Source: Lotus japonicus
Lineage: Eukaryota > Streptophyta > Magnoliopsida > Fabales > Fabaceae
Assembly (NCBI RefSeq): GCF_012489685.1
Contig: NC_080042.1
Span: 3,536,501-3,600,500, forward strand
Length of the DNA: 64,000 bases
Direction: 5' to 3'
Of the stretch, positions 12,501-23,779 are shown piece after piece; the stretch's first letter is position 1, and each line of letters begins with the position of its first letter. A program made the translations under genes and the position numbers. Under the pieces are notes generated by a model that saw only the letters and a list, made by a program, of their open reading frames with translations, was not told the DNA's origin and searched no databases.

Positions 12501-14406
12501 GCATGAAAATATGAGTTCTTACAATAAGCATCCTATTCCTACCTGTTTAAATATAGTACATGCTCCTGAATTGACAGAACCAACAAGTAGAAATTTGTGA
12601 AGTGTTTTCTTTTGAAGGCTCTGTATCTTGGCTATTTCACCTTCATCAGAAAGAGTAACAATTGAAGGAACTGGCAAAGATAGAATTGCAGAAACAAACT
12701 TTGTTCGCCGCTGCAAAAGAAAGAGCCATAACTAATGATGAGCCATTATTACAATAAAAAATAAACAAGAGAGAGGAAACTGAATCTCAACAATGATCAC
12801 CTTATCCCATATACGCCCCCGGTCTTTCTTCTGCCCCTCTTCCCGGTATGACCCATCAGCACTCACCCAAAAGTTGGGCGTTCCTTCACAGGGCACTTCT
12901 GCTATCTGCAACAATCAATATAATGTAAGTATGTAACATTTTTGTTTAATTGACTCAAAAGCACATAAGTGAAAAAAATTGACTCTGTCAAACACAAGAA
13001 CCTTAAGTATCACAAGCTCCTTTTTAGTAATCTCGCGATCATTAATAGTAACATTTGTGTTTCCATTGCTTGCAGTTTTCTGCATGCGACCCCCGACATC
13101 TAGCTGGGGGCTGATAACTTCACAAGGGGGTTGACCTTCCTGCATAATCAAGCATTGCAGCATATTAGAATTTCACTCAAAAAAACATCAAATGGGGCGA
13201 ATGGTTCATGAATGAGGATATATGTAGGTCACAGTCAATGCTCATTCCGTGGTTTTCCTTCATCCCCATTTAGTAAAGCCAAAGAAAACCCATCCATACT
13301 TATTGAGGTTAAAATTTCACCTTTCCCCAAAATCCAATTGATTTATCATACCAATAGAATCCTGGTTTTAATTGCTTTGGTGGGTTTGAGCAGTTAAGGA
13401 GCAACATGAGTTGTTCCCTATCAAGTGGTTGTGAGTTCACTACAACAAGCTCTGGTGGTATTTGATTTACTTCACAAGACCTTTCATCAAGCATGACTTG
13501 AGCAACCACAAACTCAGAAAGTAACTGCTTCAGCAACCAAGAACATTTGCCCAGCTTCCCCCTCTTTTCCTCATCAATCCCATAACCGATGCAAGTAACA
13601 CATTTCCTTCCCTGAGGCATGGACCCCATTGCCCTTATCACGCAGCCGCGGCAATACTTTGCACTGCACACAATGCAAACCTCCTTCGACATGAGACGAT
13701 TCCCTTCAAGGCACCTATAGCAAGTGCCTTTCTTCCCTGGTCTCACAGCATGTGGCTTCACAGGGAAAATACTAGTACTTCCAATCTGAGAACTAAAATA
13801 CTCCTGACTACTGGCTTCTAACATGTCATTTGACTCAGGATCACGAAATGTCACCGCAGAAGGACGCTTAGCATGTCTTGTTCTTGGAGTTTCTACCTTT
13901 GGCTCATCTTCTCTGAATGAGCAAATCTCAAAAGAACCAAAACAAGAGCTTGAATCTGATTCTGATTCTGTGGTATCAGAGTTTTTAGGAACCAGAGTCG
14001 TTCCACTGTGAAACTCTCTGATATCTCTGTCATCATCAACTCCAGGTGATCCCAAAGTACCCTTGCACTCAAGCACATCATCAGCATCACTGTTTGATGC
14101 ATGAGAGTCCAAATTTGGAGACAGGGAAGAATCTGGTGATAAAAGTTTGTGTCTTTGCTTCTTTCTATAATGAGGTTTACCAAGTGGTTGGATAACTGGG
14201 ACAGAGAAATCATCAGAAACAGGAGCTATAGCTGCAATTGGGATTTGGTCAATTTTGAAAGCAGGGACTTCAGGGATGGAGTAACTGAGAGGAGGGCCAT
14301 TGTACACCAAGGCAAAAGAGTACTCATAGCTGCTAATGCTGTCTTCACTTTCCACAGTAACAGTAGGAGGCACAGAAGCCTTCAACTTCCTTAGAAGGGT
14401 AGCCAT
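9586..14406 (-). CDS. XLG: Extra-large GTP-binding protein (XLG), 8 exons, intact
   Basis: XLGs are plant-specific noncanonical G-alpha proteins that pair with G-beta/gamma and act at the plasma membrane and in the nucleus. Exons (minus): 14406-13321, 13139-13002, 12905-12801, 12710-12543, 11963-11786, 11563-11322, 10946-10783, 10174-9586. All introns are GT-AG, and the joined length is 2670 nt (889 aa plus TGA), the usual XLG size. Residues 27-80 form the conserved N-terminal motif region ([17 protein letters not shown]). A basic nuclear-signal-like stretch (RKKQRHK) is at 81-87. A Cys-rich region with four CxxC pairs spans about 229-289. The G-alpha-like half has a divergent P-loop, GSVNSGACT, at about 487-495, [19 protein letters not shown], and TKLD in place of NKxD. 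I chose the ATG at 14406 because MATLLRKLK begins there; the upstream extension in the same frame has no family-like sequence. The paralogue number is not assigned. Confidence 0.96.
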
Positions 14407-14760
14407 TTTTACCTCACTCCAAATTGAAGCCAACCCAAATTTAGCACACACCAACCCACCTCACAAGAATCCATATTTAGTAAAACCCATGATGCAGAAA
14501 GGAAATTTCAGCACCCCATCAATGGAAAACCAATAAAAAGTCTCAAAAGTCAGAAGCTATGATGCGGGGAGAGGTTACAGTACAGGTACTTTGAGAGAGA
14601 GAGAGAGAGGGAGAGAGATTTTCTGTGAGAGGTGTAAGGAGAGAAGTTGAGTTGGAAGGAGAATGGTTGAATAAGAATTGAAAGGGACAATGAGTAGACC
14701 AAGTTGACCGAAGTGAAGCATGTAGAGGTTGAGATTTATAATTATAAGTCATGAACGTGT
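14407..14760 (-). promoter_or_regulatory. 5' flank/UTR of XLG with a GA/CT-rich tract
   Basis: A (GA)n-rich tract lies at 14592-14618 on the plus strand and reads as CT-rich in the XLG sense. CT-rich leaders are common in plant genes. I see no unambiguous TATA box or start site. Confidence 0.45.
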
Positions 14761-14907
14761 TTCAAACGATTGAGTGAAGTTACAAAGAAAATGCAAAGTG
14801 GCCCAAAATCAGAATGTTTCAATCCACCGCGTGTGTTCGAATTTCCAAATGCACTATTGCTGAGTCATGTGTGTGCTGCTTCACCTTCCTCCCAAACTTC
14901 TTAACGC

Positions 14908-15290
14908 CTCAAAAAACAAAAATACCAAGGCTTATTTGTATTTGATTAGTTTATAGTTTTTATTTAATGGTCAAATTAGTCTCTAAGTTTGTAAGGAGTT
15001 TGATTTTAGTTCATCTAACGAAAAATGATGTTTGGTGGAGGTTAAAAACCGTCAGTAATTGTATAAATAACCGCTAGTAAACGTAATTTTTCGTCATAGG
15101 AACTAAAATTAAACTCACTTACTAACTCAGGGAATAATTTCACCAATTTTTTTTCTAAAAATAAATTAATTTTATTTAAATCATTTCTAAAAACTTAGAG
15201 TGTATCTTAGAGTGTTAAGTTTCACTTGTTTATAGAGGGGACTTAGCCTAATTTTTGTATGGATCCCGCTAAATTAAGAATTTAGCATCA
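14908..15290. repeat. Duplicated noncoding segment, copy 1
   Basis: It matches 17643-17850: both share a GGCTTATTTGTATTTGATTAG block, an AAAAACTTAGAGTGT block and a CGCTAAATTAAGAATTTAGC block. Compared with copy 2, this copy has two insertions: the foldback element at 14968-15145 and the retropseudogene beginning at 15291. Confidence 0.8.
14968..15145. mobile_element. Small foldback (MITE-like) element, 178 bp
   Basis: Left arm 14968-15030 and right arm 15082-15145 are imperfect inverted repeats of about 63 bp (for example TTTGATTTTAGTTC against the complement of GAACTAAAATTAAA). The paralogous segment at 17.65-17.7 kb lacks it, which supports insertion after the duplication. The class is not assigned. 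Confidence 0.6.
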
Positions 15291-16487
15291 ATGTACTGAT
15301 ACGGGCTGATCAACAATATAATGTAACGGTCATTAGAATATTTATATGATTGATGGGTCAGGCGACCCATGACCCGAATGGGTCGAAACCCATGATATAC
15401 ATATGAGACAACACCTAAGCGGTGGGGGATCAAACTTTGACACAATTCTGAATTTCTCTTTTCTTTCTTCGCTCTCTAATTCGCTTAGCCTTGCTCCTTT
15501 GGTTCTATACCGGAATAATCAGGAACACAACTCTCTTCTCGTTCCTCCTCCTCCTCCTCCATCCACTACGGCGACGACGATGGCAAAGAAAAGAAAGTCC
15601 ATAGCCACAAGCCTCGATGAGGTTGATGGAACCATGCGCGCCTCCTTCTGCACTGCCGCCAATTCCCTCTCCCAGCTCTACACTCACCCCATGAACCACC
15701 GGAAACTCTCCTTCCAAGCCGGTGAGCACCACTGCCTCGAAAAGCTTTATGAGTGGATCTGGAGACAACAAGAGGGTGGATCAAGAGTTGGAACATTTGA
15801 TATACTTAACTACCATGTCACCTAGAGCACCACTACAACACCAACAATTACAACCAGCAGTACATGTCCCTAGTTTAGGTTTTCCAGTAACTTCAGGATC
15901 TTATGGTCATACAATTGTTGGGCAGGGACTCCGGTCTGAATAATGTGATAATCAGACAAAAAAATTCGTCTTTTCAAATGCTTTATCAAGCCCTGTTCGT
16001 CGGAGTCTTCATCATTATGAAATTGGGGAGGGAGGGAACTATCCGATTGGTCTCTCCATGGGGAACAGAAACTGTAATACTAAGCACAGCTTTGTTCACC
16101 ACCAAAGCAGGGATGACTAAATATTGGCCATGGACATGCATGAAAACTAGTCCTGCCTATTGGTTTATGTACTGAATATTTTTATGTGATCAATCCGCAT
16201 TACCTGCAAAAGAAGTGAATCAAACCTTTTGGAAATTCATATCTGGTTTTGCTCCTTGTATCCTACAAGAAATAGCAGTACGGTGGAGCCAGTTTAATTA
16301 ACCTATTTATATGCGTATGTCTTCCGAGTGACTAGTTTGAATCTTGAATGTTCTTTGTAAAGTTTTTTTTTTTTAGATTTTAAATTTGTACCTTGATTGT
16401 CAACCTGATCCCTCTTTCTCAAAGCATGGATTACTTCTATCTGAAATTTCCTATGTAAATCTGCCCCTTTCACCGAGAAAAAAAAAA
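15291..16487 (+). pseudogene. Processed retropseudogene of a conserved plant protein of unknown function
   Basis: The ATG at 15580 starts MAKKRKSIATSLDEVDGTM, which resembles a small plant-specific family I recognise but cannot name. The frame runs to about 15810, then shifts by a small deletion into MSPRAPLQHQQ at 15812. Further stops (TAA at 15941, TGA near 16114) and frame changes follow. No introns interrupt the region. An A10 tail lies at 16478-16487, and the insert is flanked by TTAGCATCA (15282-15290) and TTAGCATTA (16488-16496), a 9-bp duplication with one change. The paralogous segment near 17850 has the uninterrupted empty site. This is the signature of LINE-mediated retroposition. 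Confidence 0.82.
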
Positions 16488-16941
16488 TTAGCATTAGATC
16501 ATGGAGTTTGAGGATCTTGGACCTAAATATATGCATGGCCAAGCAACGTCTCGGATGACTCATGATTGTAGTATCTGCATACTACAGTCAACCTCCAGCA
16601 ACAACCATCGTCCTCCTTGGTCTCGCCTTTAGCCTGAATGGACAATCACACTTTTTGGTTCTTGTGCCCTGTCGCTTCAATTGAGATTGGTTCAGAACGT
16701 AAATGCCACCCCGCTCGCACGCCAATATCAGCAGCTGCCTACTTTTACTTGTTCCATTTCCCTTGCCCCCTTTATTAGACCTTTTTATAATAAGGACAAA
16801 ACCCTAATTGTTTTCCTACATTCCGAACCCAATCTAGAACCTCATCCTAATTTATAAAATCCTACACACATATAGGTATCACATATAAATCAAGTAAATC
16901 TCTTAGTGATGAGTGAAGGTAAACAGATAAAAAACTACCTT

Positions 16942-17073
16942 GTCAGTGGTAAAGTTCTGAGTGTAGTCCTCGACAATTGACACATTTTCCATGTCTTCTA
17001 CATTGGCTAACTGTCTATCTTCTTTCTGCCTTGGTTCAGGCATATCAAATTCATATGATTTAGGGAGACTCGT
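16942..17073 (-). other. Orphan exon-like segment
   Basis: On the minus strand a 132-nt open stretch encodes a hydrophilic acidic peptide (SLPKSYEFDMPEPRQKEDRQ and onward). It is bounded by a plausible acceptor (CATTGTAG) and a donor (GACAAG followed by GTAG). No neighbouring exon is visible on either side, so it is probably a gene fragment. I do not recognise the family. Confidence 0.35.
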
Positions 17074-17183
17074 TCTACAATGGGTCAAATCAAACAAACA
17101 AATTGTAAGCAAACTGTTTTGAAAACCTGGATTTGTTACAGACCAGACCTACAATTTCACGCACTTTGAAAGTACGTTAACGT

Positions 17184-17256
17184 CGCACTTGTAATGTGCG
17201 ACGCGAACGCACTTGTAATGTGTGACGCAAACGCACTTGTAATGTGCGACACTGAC
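17184..17256. repeat. Three tandem ~25-bp hairpin-forming units
   Basis: Units start at 17184, 17209 and 17233, each reading GCACTTGTAATGTG. With flanking bases the first reads GTCGCAC...GTGCGAC, a 7-bp perfect inverted repeat. Looser variants continue to about 17370. Confidence 0.7.
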
Positions 17257-17642
17257 ACACTTTCAAGGTTTTAAGACACTTACGCACTCTTACAATGCGC
17301 GGTTAATGCACTTTAAGAGTGCGTCGAGATCGCTCTCACGGAGTGCAATACTCATGCACTTTGCGAGTGCGATAAAAAAGAAAATCGGGAAATTTTTACA
17401 ATGCCTTAGGGTGGGTAAAGCGACCAGTGACGGCGGGGCCTTCGACGGTGGACGGTGATTGTGGCAGTGGCGGCGGCCGACAACAGTCAAGAAAGGGAAG
17501 TTGAGAGAGGATTATTATGGGTATGGATATTGAAGAAGGAAGAAAAGAGAGAGAATGTTGAGGATGGAGAATGTTGAGGATGGGGAATGTTTGAGGATGG
17601 GGTGTGGGAATATAAATAGATCTGGGAGGTCCGAACAACAAT

Positions 17643-17890
17643 TCTCAAAACAAAAATACTGAGGCTTATTTGTATTTGATTAGTAGTTTTTAAAATAGTT
17701 TATAGTTTTTTTTTCTAACAATAAATTCATTTGATTTAAATAATTTTTAAAAACTTAGAGTGTCTTAAAGCGTTAAGTTTCACTTGTTTAAAGAGGGGAT
17801 TTAGCCTAATTTTTGAATGGGTCCCGCTAAATTAAGAATTTAGCATCAGATCATGGAGTTTGAGGATCTTGGACCTACATACATCAAACA
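17643..17890. repeat. Duplicated noncoding segment, copy 2 (empty sites)
   Basis: It is homologous to 14908-15290 plus 16488-16532 but contiguous: it lacks both the foldback element and the 1.2-kb retropseudogene. It reads TTTAGCATCAGATCATGG across the point where copy 1 is split. Confidence 0.8.
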
Positions 17891-17997
17891 TAATCTCAAC
17901 TTCACTCTCGGGTTTTATGTTTTAGGCAGTTGTACTTAGCCTATATGTTTGTTCGAATTTTCAATTGAATTCTCATCTATATCTATATCTATATATA

Positions 17998-18849
17998 TTA
18001 GAAAAGAACAACTTCTAGCATGATGTGTCGCTCTCACAGGCCAAGTTAGTGACGTGTCGCTCCGAGATTAATTCTCACTTAATTATTTACACGTCAGCTT
18101 TTCCACCTATTAATTCTCATTTAATAATTTACACATCAGCTTTTCCACCTTGGCCCTATTTGCCACATTAAATTTTATATTTGATTAGGATTTAGGTTGT
18201 TTATTTCTTGATTTAATCTTAATTTATTTTTAATTTATTTTTAGAGCATTAATTAATTTTTATGGTATTTTTATTGAATTTTCGGATTTTTAATTAATTC
18301 AGAATTTTACGAGTTTTTATTGTGATTTGCTAGATTTTGATAGTTTTTATCTATATTTATTTAGTACCTTTTTAAATTTTAGATTTGATTAGGATTTAGG
18401 TTGTTTGTTTTTATGTATCTTTGTTAGAAAAGAAGAACTTCTAGCATGACGTGTCGCTCTCACAGGCCAAGTTAGTGACGTGTCGCTCCGAGATTAATTA
18501 TCACTTAATTATTTACACGTCAGCTTTTCCACCTATTAATTCTCATTTAATAATTTACACATCAGCTTTTCCACCTTGGCCCTATTTGCCACATTAAATT
18601 TTAGATTTGATTAGGATTTAGGTTGTTTATTTCTTGATTTAATCTTAATTTATTTTTAATTTATTTTTAGAGCATTAATTAATTTTTATGGTATTTTTAT
18701 TGAATTTTAGGATTTTTAATTAATTTAGAATTTTATGAGTTTTTATTGTGATTTGCTAGATTTTGATAGTTTTTATCTATATTTATTTAGTACCTTTTTA
18801 AATTTTAGATTTGATTAGGATTTAGGTTGTTTGTTTTTATGTATCTTTG
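17998..18849. repeat. Direct tandem duplication, period 426 bp
   Basis: Copies start at 17998 and 18424 with TTAGAAAAGAA and share AACTTCTAGCATGA, GACGTGTCGCTCCGAG and TTGGCCCTATTTGCCAC. They differ at only a few positions, so the duplication is recent. Partial copies of the AT-rich second half recur near 20630-20790 and 20820-20990. Confidence 0.9.
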
Positions 18850-21705
18850 TTAGATAGTTTCTGTTAAAAAAATCTTCCTAAAAAATATTGTTTTTTATAT
18901 AGAGTATCAATATCAATCTATATTAGAAAATAAAAATGGTTAGAAGAGCAAAAAAAACCTTCATACGTTCTCTATCTCCAAATACTCACACAATTTTCTC
19001 TATTTCTCCCTTCTTCATCTCAACCATGGCAAACCTCAAATCATATATGCTTCAAAAACAACATGGACCTTCACTTCAATTAAATTTTTCATTATAAATT
19101 TATCCCCATCACAATTGAGAATTTTTTTTTATGGTTACCGAGGGAAATCACAATTGAGATTTGAGAATGCATGTTCTTCAAACTCAAAAACGAGTTTCTC
19201 ACTTCTTGCTTCAGCCTCTTTGTTCCAGGTATGTAAAAAACAATGCTTTGTGGCTTTGTAGACTAAGAATTGTTATCACTCAAAAGTCAAAGGCATATCA
19301 TTTTCCTCATATCTCTGGTAGTCCTTCTTCTTCAATTTTAATGATTCTTTCATGTAGTTCTAGAAGTGTCATTTGTTCGCCAAATCTTGTTTTAACTCAT
19401 TCTATGTTTCATTATTATTGTTTTGTAATGTTCATGTATTAATGTGTTTGTTGATAAAAAAAATTAACATTGATAGATGAACATCCCATTTATTTATTTT
19501 TCATTGTTATGTATGTTATTTCAACATTTATCTGTTCTCACTGGTCATGAAAGGTGAATTGTTTTCCATTTGTTCTCACTTTTTAAGGGGGGATTAAAAG
19601 TTTCTTTGATGTTGTAAGCTTATGAATTAGGCTAACCAGATCTTACTGCAGTGTGTTATCCAAATCTTAAGGTTAATGGCCATAAGTACGTACTTTAATT
19701 TGAGGCATGTACTACTAACAAAGATTGAGATATAGGTGCATTTGAATGTATGTGAACATTTATACAAACATAGTCTTAGTGACTAACATAAGCAAGGTGA
19801 GATCAATAAAAAAAATATTGTGCATATAAAATAAAAATCAGAAAAATTCACTAAAAATACCATAAAATTTAATCAATACTCTAGAAATAAATCAAAAATA
19901 AATTAAGATAAAATCAAGAAATAAACAATCTAAATCCTAATCAAATCTAAAACTTAAAAAGGTATTTTTTATGAGAATATAATTAACTTGAGATCAATAA
20001 AAAAAATATTGTATCTTCCGATGTATCAAAAAAATAAAAAAAATATTGTGCATATAAAACAATAGAAAATATATATTTTTTAATTAATCCAGGTATGTGG
20101 AAAAGAAGTGTGATTCATTTCACCTTGCAATTTAGATTTTTTCATAGTTTTGGTGGGATTCTTCTACAACTGAATACCTATAGGTTAGTGTTAATTTGGA
20201 ATTGCCAAATCCTATTGCTAGGTTGCATTTTTTTTCTTCTGGAATGGTGAATTTTCTTTAGAATTTTATGGTCCCTTATTTGCTTAAGCTAAATCTTGAG
20301 AACATTTATTTGTTTGCATATGAACTCTTTGTTGTATATTTTATTAATATTTCAAAAGATTTAAAGTGAATTTAAATTAAAAATATTTATCTATTTATGA
20401 TTGGCATCCCGTTTATGTTTACAATTAAAATATTGATTACATGGTTAATATGTTACCATTCAATATTTCCCTCTCTGTTCTTATATAAGTTTTCTTTGTG
20501 CCAAACGTTACCTTCCCTCTCATAATGTACATGGTAAAAGGTTTTCAATTCCCGTGAAAAACATACCGCCAGTCTACCAGCACCTTTCATAAGTTCTAAA
20601 CCATATAGTTACATATTCCCTTAAGAGTGTTAGTTAATTTTTATCGTATTTTTATTGAATTTTCGGATTTTTATTTAATTCAGGGTTTTATGAGTTTTTA
20701 TTGTGATTTGCTAGACTTTGGTAGTTTTTATCTATCTTTAATTAGTACATTTTTAAATTTTAGATTTGATTAAGATTTAAGTTGTTTATTTCTTGATTTT
20801 AGCTTGGATCTTTTATTTTATATTGAGAGTATTAATTAATTTTTATGGTGTCTTTATTGAATTTTAGGTCTTTATTTAATTTATGATTTTATAAGTTTTT
20901 ATTGTAATTTGCTAGATTTTGAGAGTTTTTATCTATCTTTAATTAGTACCTTTTTAAATTTTAGATTTGATTAGGATTTAGGTACTTTAATTCTTGATTT
21001 TTTCTTAATTTGTCATATTTTTATTTATTGTGAATTTCAGGAAAATGGAGCTGATCTAGTGCTGAGGGACCACAGAGCTACCATGGACACGCAGAGATTT
21101 GATGGTTGCTAGGTGAATTTACAGAGTTTCTCATTAACTACGGACTAGAGCTCATAGGTTACTGCATATAAGGTTTGATGTACATTTATGGAGGGTGAAA
21201 GGATATTACTCCGGCAAATCAACCATTATTAATGTGAATGCAATCATTATTGATTTTAAAATCTTATTTTTAATTATAGAGATTTTTTTATGTATATGTA
21301 ACGTGAGATTTTGTTTTATATAAAAACTATCATTGTAAAATCTTCTTTTTAACTTTAGAGATTTCTTTATGTATATGTAACGTGAGATTTTGTAAAACCC
21401 CAAGGATTTCTCTATACAGTTAACTTCTTTATTTCTCTAATAAATGAGTATCCATTTAGTAAGATAATTTGCATCTAAAGCTGCTCTGAAATCTAAAAGC
21501 TATTGCTGTTTGTATTTGGGTTTAATTTTCAGTTTATATGTTTTAATTTTAAATTACAATAATGCTACCGACGTGAGATTTTGTTTTATATAAAAGGTAT
21601 CATTATATTTTTTTTAAACAATCATTATATTCTAAACTAATTGATTGATATTATGTCAAATTTCAAATAAAATCAAATGAGATACCAACCGAATGCATTC
21701 AGTTA
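18850..21705. other. AT-rich body of the candidate Helitron, no gene
   Basis: No convincing coding region. A short stretch at 21042-21110 preceded by TTTCAG is open for about 23 codons and could be a captured exon, but I do not recognise it. Partial copies of the 426-bp repeat lie near 20.63-20.99 kb. Confidence 0.5.
21441..21655. repeat. Dispersed direct repeat (second copy about 22605-22820)
   Basis: Both copies share ATAAATGAG, CTGCTCTGAAA and ACGTGAGATTTTGTTTTATA in the same order. They flank the mariner-type element, so it sits between two old repeats. Confidence 0.75.
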
Positions 21706-22486
21706 CTCCCTCCGTCCCCTATTATAAGTCACTTTTACCTATATCTCTAGGATTAAGAAAAGTGGTTAGAATTAGTTAGTTACAATAAATTTGTATCTTT
21801 TTTCCTAAACTGACCACATTTAAAAGTATACCAATTCAATGAATCTCATCTACCTCTCTCTCCATATTAATGTTCCACTATCTTGACAACCCCCTTCCAC
21901 CAATAAAAAATAATTTTTGGAAGTTTTTTGAGTAGATATAAATGAAAGTGACCTCGATAATAAAGAAAAATATTGGAAAGTAGGAAAATTCTTTAATGTA
22001 GGATCACACGCTTACCACTACGCCAAAACCAATTGATGTTAGTGAGGGCGCAACGTTATTTCTTATAGCGTAGCAGACAACGCCCCGTTTCGAATGCTAC
22101 CTGCAGGCAGGATGCTAGCCCACCTGAACCCAACAATCCCCCCCCCCAGCACCTGCCAGCCAAACTAGCTGCACAGCATGCCTTCCGTGGGATTCGAACA
22201 CGGGACCTGGCTCTGATACCACTTGTAGGATCACGCGCTTACCACTACGCCAAAACCAATTGATGTTAGTGAGGGCGCAACGTTATTTCTTATAGCGTAG
22301 CAGACAACGCCCCGTTTCGAATGCTACCTGCAGGCAGGATGTTGGCCCACCTGAACCCAACATTTAAATGCTACAAGGGTAAACATGGAGAGTAAAAATT
22401 AATGTTGCATAGATATCGTAAAGTGACTTATATTTTGGGACAAAAAAAACTCACAAAAAGTGACTTATAATAGGGGACGGAGGGAG
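21706..22486. mobile_element. Mariner/Stowaway-type MITE carrying a TRIM
   Basis: The termini are CTCCCTCCGTCCCCTATTAT and its inverted copy (GGGGACGGAGGGAG), flanked by TA (21704-21705 and 22487-22488). The CTCCCTCCGT end and TA duplication are typical of plant Stowaway/mariner elements. Without the 366-bp TRIM and its duplication it is about 410 bp and noncoding. Confidence 0.88.
21997..22362 (-). mobile_element. TRIM (miniature LTR retrotransposon), 366 bp
   Basis: Two 139-bp LTRs (21997-22135 and 22224-22362) with TG...CA ends differ at about 3 positions. The 88-bp interior holds, in the minus orientation, the primer-binding sequence TGGTATCAGAGCC next to the upstream LTR, typical of initiator-Met priming, and a run of ten G next to the downstream LTR as polypurine tract. 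A perfect 5-bp duplication TTTAA flanks it (21992-21996 and 22363-22367). It is inserted in the mariner-type MITE and has no coding capacity. Confidence 0.95.
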
Positions 22487-23170
22487 TATAAATGACGAGG
22501 AGAAATTTCTGTACCTAAAATTCATTTCCAAAACAAATCTATCTTGGCTAATTTGAAAATTTTAAATCTATATTGATTTATGAAATTTATAAGATTTTGT
22601 TTCTCTGATAAATGAGAATCCATTGAGTAAGATGATATGCATCTAAGTCTGCTCTGAAACCTAAAAGCGGTTGTTGTTTGTATTTGCGTATAATTTTCAA
22701 TTGTATGTTTTAATTTTAAAGTACTATAATGCTATCTACGTGAGATTTTGTTTTATATAAAAAGTATCATTATACTTTTTTTATACAATCATTATATTCT
22801 AAACTAATTAATTGATATTATTTTAATAGAATAAATTTAATATAATTAACTTAAGTATTATTTTCAAAATCTAAAGAGTGTATATTTATATAAGTATATA
22901 ACTATAATAATTTGATAGTAAGAAAAGTACGAGGAATACAAAATATTAATACATATGGACTATAAAATTATGACCTGAATTTATTAGTGCTAACAAATTA
23001 GAGTTACGAGATCTCACGGGGAGAAACATTTTACATGAAAATGAAAATTTGTACGAGTTAAAAAAAATAAAATTCATTTTCTATAACTTAAGTGTATTTT
23101 TAATAATTTAAAAAATAATTATATATTTATGTATTGTTATATATCTAAAACACAAAAACATTACCCTTTA
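22487..23170. other. AT-rich noncoding DNA
   Basis: It contains the second copy of the direct repeat (about 22605-22820). I see no gene or further element before the Harbinger element begins. Confidence 0.5.
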
Positions 23171-23627
23171 GACTACCCACAATGGTGTTGAATGTGGGTA
23201 GTTGAATGTTGAAAGTGAGGTTTAATGGTGTTGAAAGTGAGAGTTGAAAGTCGGAGGGAGGAGAGAGGTGTTGAAAAGTTTCAACACTTGTGAAACCTGC
23301 AGCATGGGACACGTGGCACGGCCTGGCTGGTGACCGCCAGGCGCGTGCCACACACGCGCGGACAAGGCGCGTTATGGGCAGGGCGTGCAGCAGGCGGGTC
23401 CCAGGCGGACCGGTGGTGGGACGCGTGGCACGCGTCGGTTGGGCACCGACAGGCGCGTGCCACGCACGCGCGTGAGGAGAGAGAGACGGTCTGACTAGTG
23501 ACGCGTGTCACGCGTTGATTGGTCCGGACGATTTTCTTTTATCCTAATCTTTCCAACTCAATTATTTCAATAAAAAAAAATTAAAAAAATATAAAAAAAT
23601 TACCAAAATTCATGATTTTTTTTTCTC

Positions 23628-23635
23628 TATAAATA
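23628..23635 (+). promoter_or_regulatory. TATA box upstream of Harbinger ORF1
   Basis: TATAAATA lies about 100 bp upstream of the apparent ancestral start position (23732) of the ORF1 frame. Confidence 0.55.
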
Positions 23636-23779
23636 GAGACTTGGTTCGTTTGATTTGGACACAGAAAAAAAACCAAGTTTTCCATCATCTTATTCATCTT
23701 ATTATCTTTCAACTATCCCCTTTGCTTTGAAATAGATCCCAACAACTACCATTTCAACACCCAGAATTCTTCTAACCAA

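Larger units (their letters stand above)
16497..17642. other. Intergenic DNA with one exon-like segment and a short tandem array
   Basis: The start (to about 16532) continues duplicated segment copy 1 (GATCATGGAGTTTGAGGATC). The rest is mixed-composition DNA with no complete gene, apart from the exon-like stretch at 16942-17073 and the array at 17184-17256. Confidence 0.5.

Noticed and set aside
17396..17641. Minus-strand Pro/Ser-rich frame
   Set aside because: A short low-complexity frame next to duplicated noncoding DNA; no support as a gene.
22170..22225. tRNA-like sequence on the minus strand (TGGTATCAGAGCC ... TTCGAATCCC)
   Set aside because: It is the primer-binding site and interior of the TRIM, directly next to its LTR.
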